From assembly GCA_022393335.1 (NCBI GenBank), contig JAJEKB010021601.1, positions 2,419,713-2,483,712 of the forward strand: a DNA stretch of 64,000 nucleotides, read 5' to 3'. The position numbers were made by a program, and so were the translations under genes. Shown piece by piece: positions 56,935-64,000 of the stretch. The notes under the pieces were generated by a model that did not search any database, was not told the origin of the DNA, and saw only the letters and a list, made by a program, of their open reading frames with translations. The stretch comes from Macrotrachela quadricornifera. Taxonomy: Eukaryota > Rotifera > Eurotatoria > Philodinida > Philodinidae. Within the stretch, counting starts at the first letter, position 1. Each line of letters opens with the position of its first letter.

Positions 56935-58135
56935 AAAAATCAAAAGACTACACAATGTGTTGAATATTTTATTTGGATGAACGTATATATTAAGAGTATA
57001 ATTGTATCATCTTTTCGCTTTCTTTTATTGATAAGGTTCTTGTTTTTGTTTAATTAAACAGAAATATTTATTAATTTTAATTTTTTTAATTGACTAGAAA
57101 AATTTGTAAATGATCTCGACCATGTGAAAAGGCTAACATAACATCCAAATAGATTTATAATCATATTAAAAATAAATATCGTTTTATTGGAATTTTAACA
57201 AACTTTTGAGTGTTATTTTAATCAGCATCCTCATAATATAGTCTGTCTCATATGTGGAAAGCGCTCAAATGACCTACTCTTCAAGAAAATCATCAGTCTC
57301 TTTTTAAATAGATGATACACAACGTCATCCAAATTCCATATAAGGACAAATAACTTTGTTTCATTTACTTATTATTTTTTATTTCCATTCTTTTTTTCTG
57401 TTTTGTATTAGACAATAAAAGTAAAATTAGAATTTGTTTATTATTTAAAGTAAACAATTGAATCAGGAATGTCATACGTAAGTACTTTTATTTTTGAGAA
57501 ATAAGTCAAGCTCACTTCCTCATGATGTTTCCTGGGTAATGTTAACAGGTCTTTGTACATGGATCAAAAGCTTCTACGATGCGATATCATATAGACAATC
57601 TTGTGCATATAAACCATTAATCATATTTATCACAAACAACAATGCATCATATATATTGTGAATCTACAAACACTTGATGTATAACATTTCTATCTGACCA
57701 GCATTATCGACGAAGTTTTCTCTCTAGTCTCCATGAACCAAATGCCAGGAGATATACTGACTTATATATTCCCAAATCATTGTTTCATACATATAAATGA
57801 AGTTTTCATTTGGATCAAGCATGATTCAAAATATACGAATGTTGATTGTTTTTACACATATCTTGATTAAAATTTTCCTAAAAAAACTCCGATTAATACA
57901 CAAACAAATAGCTCCTTCAAATATATATGAAAACGCACTACACCTTCATCGCAAACTTCCTAATAAACATTTATTGTGTTGGACTTCAAACAATCACACT
58001 TTAATCTCCTACGGAAATCCAATAATTCAAACAGCCAGAGTGATACTTTATCTCTCAACTTACACAGAAAAGAATGGACAACCTTCAGCTTCGTAACTTG
58101 ACATCATCCCTTCCTGTACACATTAATTAATTGAT
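56935..58135. other. No supported gene
   Basis: Spacer between the two phosphatase units, AT-rich. The frame at 57797-58096 has a protein-like second half (HLHRKLPNKHLLCWTSNNHT, NPIIQTARVILYLST) but is not recognised; it may be a remnant. Confidence 0.35.
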
Positions 58136-59478
58136 ATGATATCTGTTCTACAAATCACTTCTTTATCTTCGTAGACTATGTTAGCATGTTTCCGTCTTCG
58201 GTGAGAAGATAAGTGAGATATTACAAAGTATCATCGATTTAGAAAAACTATTTGATAATTATTCAATCATACGTATTCTAGAAAAAAAATCTTGTTATGT
58301 TGAAAAGAAAAATGATTTATTTTCGAAAGACATTTATTTATTGAAAAAAAAAATTCAATTTAAGCAAGTTGTTTTCAAATAAAAAAATAGTTTAATCGGT
58401 TTAATTAAATATATTCTTCTTTTATCTTAAATATTTATAAATTTTCAAATAAATCTAATTAATCAATTATTCAATATCTGACAATGTGTTATAAAATCGA
58501 TTGAATTCGTATAAATTAATCATTATTATGGTTAAATCAAGTCGTTATGTGAAGTACCTCTAACGGATTTCCTTATATAGGCTGACATGTTCAGAAAAAA
58601 CGGGTGAGTGGCTAGTCGAACTGAAGTCTGAATGAAACATTTGTATAGCGCAATGGATCTTTTGGAGAAATTATTGTTCATTAATATTATACGGCAAGCT
58701 CCAAAAATACGGATCCGAGCTGAAAATCACTAGATTTTTTTCAACAGCCCGTACGATTCGATCTGACAATTATTATTCTTCAAAATTTACATGAACACTT
58801 TCAATCAGAATGTCATATATAAATTTAAAGATAATAATTATAAAACGTTATGTATCAAATACTTTTCTTGATAAGCTAAATGTTTCGAGTTAGCAATTGT
58901 TAAAATGTTAACCTATGGATTAGATAGAAAGTGGTAAATACATATCTTTCGAAAATTTCGACACAGGTGGACTTCCATTCTTATACATCACCCCTTCTCC
59001 ATCCTTTTTACTGTTCTGTTTGTTGATTTACAACGGTACTTGGATCATAAAAGCAAACTGGAAGAAATCTTTTAGACAGCAAAGTCAATGTGTTTGATGC
59101 ACGATAAATACTGGCCACGTAGTCATCCTATAATTCCTATATTTTTCGAAAAAAGGAACATTTCTCTTAGAAAAATCATATTTTCCTAAAAAGGGTAACG
59201 TTAAACTGTCTTCCAGAATTCGATTAATGAATGTAAAATTTATGTGAATGATAGCGCCACGTGTACATGCACAACCTGCCTCTTTCTTTGCATTTGTTGT
59301 TTGAATGATTCATCTCTTATATATGTAATCGTCTATTTCTTTTTGCCTGGTCAGAAATTTTTTATTAAAACAGTATTTTCTCGGAAAATGTATGTGAAAT
59401 ATAATCACATGAAATATTAACAATTATAATTAAATTTTAAATAATATTATTTAAGATGATTTTTGACTACAGATGATC

Positions 59479-60870
59479 CGGAGCTGCCAATTGTGCCCCA
59501 TTTTGAGATAGAACACATTTTTTTTGGGATTTTGTATCCCACAGTGTTCTGTACCGCTGAGGTCACATTCTGCACCCCATATGAGGTTCTGAGTCGATAC
59601 TACAATATACTATGGTCTCGAACTGGAAGTTTTTGAAAATATAGGACTTCGTATAGAATCCAGTCATTGTAAATAAGAAAGATTTCCTTTGAAAAGTGAC
59701 GAAAATACAAGATTTTTCAGTTTTGGATGTTTATGAAAATTTTAATTAAAATAACTATCACTTAAGGGTTTGTTATCTTAAAATTGTAGCTAGAATAATG
59801 TGCAGTTTATAAACGCTAAAACAGTGTGATTATTGTACTGATTCATACATAAAAGTCATTCTTCCAAACATACCATAAAATGCCTTTTATCAGCCGTCAA
59901 GAAAGTAGAAGAGAAATGTTGATGACTCCCAATAAAAAATATAAAAATAATGTTTTACTGCTCTCGAAATTATATCTAAACTGCATCGATAACGCACAAA
60001 TATCTGTTGACTATAAACGACTTCAAAGTGAATTTACGAGAGTAATCATTTAGAATTTATTGACTATTATGTTGATTATATTATATTTCCTTCATATTTA
60101 GAGTTTCTATATTCTATAGCCCTTTTAAAATATCTGTCGTTTGACTTTTTTCACATCGAAGATGTTATGAAATATAGGACGAATCTTACTCCCGTAAATC
60201 GATCTTCTAATAAGACTAAGTTACGTTCTATGATAGATTTTGTCATTTTTATAGAGGCTTTTACAGTGAAATATGTTCTCAAAGAACTGGCTAATGAACC
60301 ATTCTACCTGCTGATTTAAGGCTGCTGAATTACAAATAAGATTGAACTGTAAGTTCCAATGTAATGGATGTTTTTTTACGTTTTTTCAGAATGAGCTTGA
60401 ATTAATCCATTGTGTCCGACATTCAGTAAAGTATAGTGGTATTAAAAAACCTTGTGTTCGCTGATCCCATATTTAACATACTTTAATCCTTTACGACCGG
60501 ATATTCGCAAAACACCGTATCCCCTTCGAGAAAATATCACCTTTAGAGCACATCCGACCGTAAAGGGTTAATATAAAATTTTCTATTTTTGTTTGTTGAT
60601 TAAATTGTTTTCAAAATTATAATTTACCTGTAAAAGTGCTTTTCTTTGTAAAAAGATGAACAATAAAGTGATTCTATCAGAATGTTAAATAGAATATTGT
60701 TTTTTATAAAGAAGGTGCTCTTCCATAAGATTTTCCAATAAAAACCTTCCATTTCAGAAAGTGAACTATGTACCATAGTGATGTACCCCATCATAAAAAG
60801 ATTGTGCCCTAATTTTGCCTCATTTCAGTTCTAGTAAACCCCATTTCAAAATTAACAGTTGGCACCCCTG
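59479..60870. mobile_element. hAT-like element with perfect 8-bp target duplication
   Basis: The 8-bp direct repeat AGATGATC flanks it (59471-59478 and 60871-60878). The termini CGGAGCTGCCAATTGTG and ACAGTTGGCACCCCTG are inverted repeats of the hAT type (CAGGGGTGCCAA). No transposase frame is intact, so it is non-autonomous. It is nested inside the 59111-61424 element. Confidence 0.85.
60483..60571. mobile_element. piggyBac-like mini-MITE, 89 bp
   Basis: TTAA-TCCTTTACGACCGGAT on the left and ATCCGACCGTAAAGGG-TTAA on the right, with TTAA on both sides. The same terminus bounds the larger element at 16614-17635. It lies inside the hAT element, giving a three-level nest. Confidence 0.65.
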
Positions 60871-62087
60871 AGATGATCAGTTCTATTTTTCGAATTATAT
60901 TGTATCTCTTATAGGAATTTCAATTATTTATGTGCTACACAAAACTTAGAATTGTGCCAAAACTCCTGTTATAAAATTTTTCTTCATTTGAGACAGTTTT
61001 TGTTCAAAACCACATTTAATTGATATACTTTATATTTTAAGTAATAATGCCTTGAGATTCAACATTTTATCAAAGCTGGTTAAGTCGAACAGATGCCAAT
61101 GGAATTAAATTGAATAAATGCTTACAACACGGAAAGCCAACAAAAACATTTTAATGTCTTCTTTGTGAATCGAATGATCTTGATTGTTTCAATAGAGGAT
61201 GGGAAGCAATCTAACAACACTGTTATTTTATTAGTTTTACCGGTTTAATACTATGTTCTTACTAGAGTGACCTGATAAGGTATTGAAGAGGGAGTGCACC
61301 TTTCAGTTCTATCACTGCTTTAACTAAAGTTTCTACCAAAAAGACTCGAAACTAATTCAAAATAGATATCCTATAAATGTCCTATATAATCCTATATTTT
61401 TATAAAGTGTCGCTACGAGGCCAGTAAATATTAACGTGTAGAAACGCAAGAGAATTTATCTTTGATTGCGAACACAACATTTTCTTATTAAAGTTTTGAT
61501 TCTATATAAGAAACGTGAAAAGGTAAGATTGTTTTTAATATAAATTACATTCTACTTTTGTTTGACAAAGTTATCTAAGATTCAAAATGATTTTTTTCAA
61601 AGAGTCTTGCATACATGACACAATCTTTTAATAATTCTCAGAGTTATCTAATGACGAAACTTTCATCTCAATGACGAGCTTGATGTTATTTCGCAATATT
61701 TTTGATTTTCAGTGAGCAAAAATTCAAGTTCAATTAAACGTGTATTTATAAATTTTTCTGCCATCTCGAACTATGGACCTATGATGATTGATTGTTTATT
61801 TCTTTCTTTCTAGTGAAGGAGATATTAATGATATATTCAGAATGATGATGGTTTTTGAGAATTGATCAAGAAGTGTAAAAATTCATTGTTTTGAATTAAA
61901 TCTGTTTGTGTGGCTATTATATCGAAAATAGTAATTTAAAAGTATGCCATTGACTAGTCAGAAGATATTTTGTATATCTCTGACATATGGAATTCTTTTT
62001 GTGAGATGTAACGCATGATTATTCATATTAGGAAGTGTATATACAAAAACTGAATTTCATTTTAGATCATTTATTTTAGAGAAGAAG

Positions 62088-63994
62088 ATGACCGATGATA
62101 TAAATACCTTTATTAAGGGTATTTGTCAGAGTTGCCACCTCTTCTGCTTTTTTAAATATTGTATTGTTTACATTTTTAACCAACATTTTTCTTTCATAAT
62201 TATAACAAAAATTTTGACCGTACTTACCGAAGATGTATTGAGAATAAATAATGCCCAATAAGGATAAGAACTTTTCTTTTACAAAAATCCACAAAATCGA
62301 AGACAATTTTATGGAGAATTACTTAAGTTGATTTCATTTAGCCATGCATACAACCAAACAGACTAGCCGATAGTCAGGGGTGTACCTTGGTCTCAGAGGC
62401 AGGAAGGCGCAAAGTCTTCATTCGTGTAGATTCAGCATCAAAACATTCCTGAAAACACAATTTTTCGACCAAAGCAAAAATAATATTTTCAGAAGCAGGA
62501 GTGCAGCGCCCCACACCATCCCTCCTAGTTACTCCCGTGCCGAAACTGAACCTTTCACTTTCATCGTTGGTCTGTTCGATTCTATACAGTACTAGACGAA
62601 TTTAAGTCGAACGATTCTCAAAAAAAATCTTATAAAATTTCGGCAATTCTGAGAAAAGAAAATCTTTCATCTCTGTTACGAAATCTTCAGAATATTCAAC
62701 CGGTTATGAATGTTTATATTTTCTCTCACTTCAATCATCAAATTTTAAAAAGTTCATATGCTTCTTATATGTCTTTACCATCCTATAGCAATGTTTATGT
62801 TGACTCAGCATTCTCAGAATTGAAACATTTATCATATAATAAATGGAATTGTACGAGAAGAAAACTTATATCGCGGAAGTAAAAATACATTTAATTTTCT
62901 CCTTATCATAACTAAGATGCGTAAATATCTATCAGATAATTAAGATTTATTAAAAGCTATTAAATCAAATTGAAAATATGTAGTCAAAAGAAAATGTGCC
63001 CAATAATCCTATTCGCCAATTTAGTAGGTCTATTTCTTGATCTTGTATAACTCTATTTTTTATCGATTCACTATTTTTTTGATTTTGTACAATAATGATG
63101 AGAATTTAATATAAAATTTCTTAATTAATACACTGGAACAAGTTTTAAAATCGTTTATGTCACAAAAAATAGGCTTTCTGTTTTCTTTCTGCTTTTCGAT
63201 GATGAAATTTCTGCCATTTTCTGCTATTTATAAATTGTTTTCTGCTTTTTAGACTTCAGAAGGTGGCAACACTGACCCTTATAGCTAAATACATGAATTC
63301 ATGGACAATGCAAGATATGAGAGATCAAATGAAAGCTACAGATGAAGAATTGATATACCTCGCGAAATTACGACAACTTCGACTAGAGAAAATACAAACG
63401 ACGCGGAATAATTATAATAATAGTAATCCATCAATAGTAATTGATGGTTTTCTCTATCATGGCGACATAGATCATGCTAACAATATGAACTTACTTACGA
63501 ATCTGGGTATTCGACATATCGTGAATACATGTGATGAACCGTTGAATAATACAATCATAGAAAATTTCAATGTGTTATGGATTAATGTAAGCGATGATCT
63601 TTCTGCTGATATCAATCAACATTTTCAAAAAACGAATGAATTTTTGCTTTCATGTAAAGAGAAGAACGAAAAAGTGTTAGTTCATTGTCACATGGGTGTA
63701 TCTCGATCATCTTCCATTGTTCTCGCCTATCTAATGAAGTAAAACTTATTTTTGTATTCGAAAACCGACTAAATTCTTCATTGTAGATATCATCATGATA
63801 CTTTGCTAAAAGCTTACGAATATTTACTCGATCGCCGTCGTGTATCTTCACCAAATCCTGGTTTTCTTATCCAATTGATTCGATATGAGAAAAGCTTGCG
63901 TAATAGTGGAGAGATTAACGAACAAAAAAATAATGATGATAAACAGAATCCTATTAAACAAGTGGATATATCGAGTAATTCCGATATCAAATAG
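62088..63994 (+). pseudogene. Dual-specificity protein phosphatase (copy 2, interrupted)
   Basis: The original ATG (62088) and the first codons (MTDDINTF) are followed after about 40 bp by a 1.15 kb insertion. The reading resumes at 63275 with LIAKYMNSWTMQDMRDQMKA and continues to 63738, then after a 48-bp intron from 63787 to 63994. The catalytic domain is complete, with HCHMGVSR and the DDLS acid loop, and is very close to copy 1. The first ATG after the insertion in this frame is at 63293; the GTG at 63263 is inside the element. A protein could still be made from 63293, lacking the first 10-12 residues, or by splicing out the element (CTTTTTAG at 63244-63251 is a usable acceptor). Without transcript data it is called disrupted. 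Confidence 0.75.
62127..63274. mobile_element. hAT-like insertion in phosphatase copy 2
   Basis: The ends CAGAGTTGCCACCT and AGGTGGCAACACTG are inverted repeats of the hAT type. ACCCTTAT follows on the right, and ACCTTTAT lies 13 bp before the left end. The 13-bp gap is an inverted copy of the target (TAAGGGTATTTGT). About 62640-62880 reads PSYSNVYVDSAFSELKHLSY and then NKWNCTRRKLI, which loosely resembles the C-terminal dimerisation region of hAT transposases, so the element may be a decayed autonomous copy. The frame at 62380-62595 is not recognised. Confidence 0.65.
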
Positions 63995-64000
63995 TCGTTG

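Larger units (their letters stand above)
59111..61424. mobile_element. DNA transposon with CTGGCC termini, interrupted by an hAT element
   Basis: The termini CTGGCCACGTAG and CTACGAGGCCAG are inverted repeats, flanked by the 6-bp duplication TAAATA. Comparison with unit 1, which has a single TAAATA at this point, shows the empty site. On the plus strand about 61050-61225 reads FYQSWLSRTDANGIKLNKCL, then TF, stop, CLLCESNDLDCFNRGWEAI. This is a BED-type zinc-finger-like pattern from a decayed transposase. Without the nested hAT insertion the element is about 0.9 kb. A terminal fragment of the same family is at 1070-1262. Confidence 0.75.
58136..63994 (+). repeat. Tandem duplication, unit 2 (phosphatase block, expanded by insertions)
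   Basis: Collinear with 54215-56775 but enlarged. It carries an insertion at 59111-61424 (with another nested inside), extra sequence at about 61655-62045 in the 5' leader, and an insertion at 62127-63274 inside the first coding exon. The shared parts remain highly similar. Confidence 0.85.

Noticed and set aside
63263..63292. GTG start for phosphatase copy 2
   Set aside because: A eukaryotic start at GTG is unlikely and the codons lie in the transposon end; ATG 63293 or splicing is more plausible.
1..64000. Search by eye for tRNA, rRNA, telomeric TGTGGG arrays and CRISPR arrays
   Set aside because: No cloverleaf with a TTCRA loop, no rRNA core sequence and no telomere-like array was found; short RNA genes could still be missed without covariance tools.

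Overview
This is an AT-rich eukaryotic nuclear window that most resembles a bdelloid rotifer (Adineta/Rotaria-like). The grounds are very short introns (about 45-60 bp) with GT..AG ends and a gene set typical of bdelloids: an arginine ADP-ribosyltransferase fused to kinesin-light-chain-type TPRs, F-box proteins and their remnants, an NLR-type LRR gene with one 28-residue repeat per exon, and a cell-encoded RNA-dependent RNA polymerase (RdRP). The species call is inference; no rRNA, tRNA or telomere repeat was seen. The layout, with few intact genes, many decaying fragments and nested DNA transposons, looks like an accessory, perhaps subtelomeric, region.

Layout. 0-6 kb: a foldback element, a five-exon membrane-protein gene (1705-2789, minus) and two inverted-repeat elements. 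7-9.7 kb: the ART-TPR gene, frameshifted in its repeat array. 11.7-17.6 kb: a foldback, a pogo/mariner-like transposase remnant and a TTAA-flanked piggyBac-like MITE. 18-19.6 kb and 30.5-32.2 kb: two near-identical pirin genes in a dispersed duplication. 22-24.8 kb: the LRR exon array. 26-27.2 kb: an F-box gene. 28.1-29.4 kb: a Helitron-like element. 32.6-38.3 kb: an intact RBR E3 ligase among pseudogenes of a VWA protein, a short-chain dehydrogenase and a DEG/ENaC channel. 39-40.8 kb: CGATATCC-type repeats and a large foldback. 41.5-48.7 kb: an 11-exon RRM-RdRP gene whose 2.2 kb intron 5 holds a second copy of the Helitron-like element and a mariner-family foldback. 52.2-52.5 kb: a small secreted cysteine-rich peptide. 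53.2-64 kb: an F-box pseudogene and a tandem duplication carrying two dual-specificity phosphatase genes. The first is intact; the second is interrupted by an hAT-like element. Its unit also carries an hAT element, with a perfect 8-bp target duplication, nested inside an older transposon.

The genes do not form an operon or an obvious pathway. The strongest functional link is that an RNA-silencing polymerase gene carries, in its own intron, inverted-repeat transposon sequence that would fold into long double-stranded RNA when transcribed. All multi-exon models were built by hand from ORF phase and splice signals and have not been tested against transcripts.
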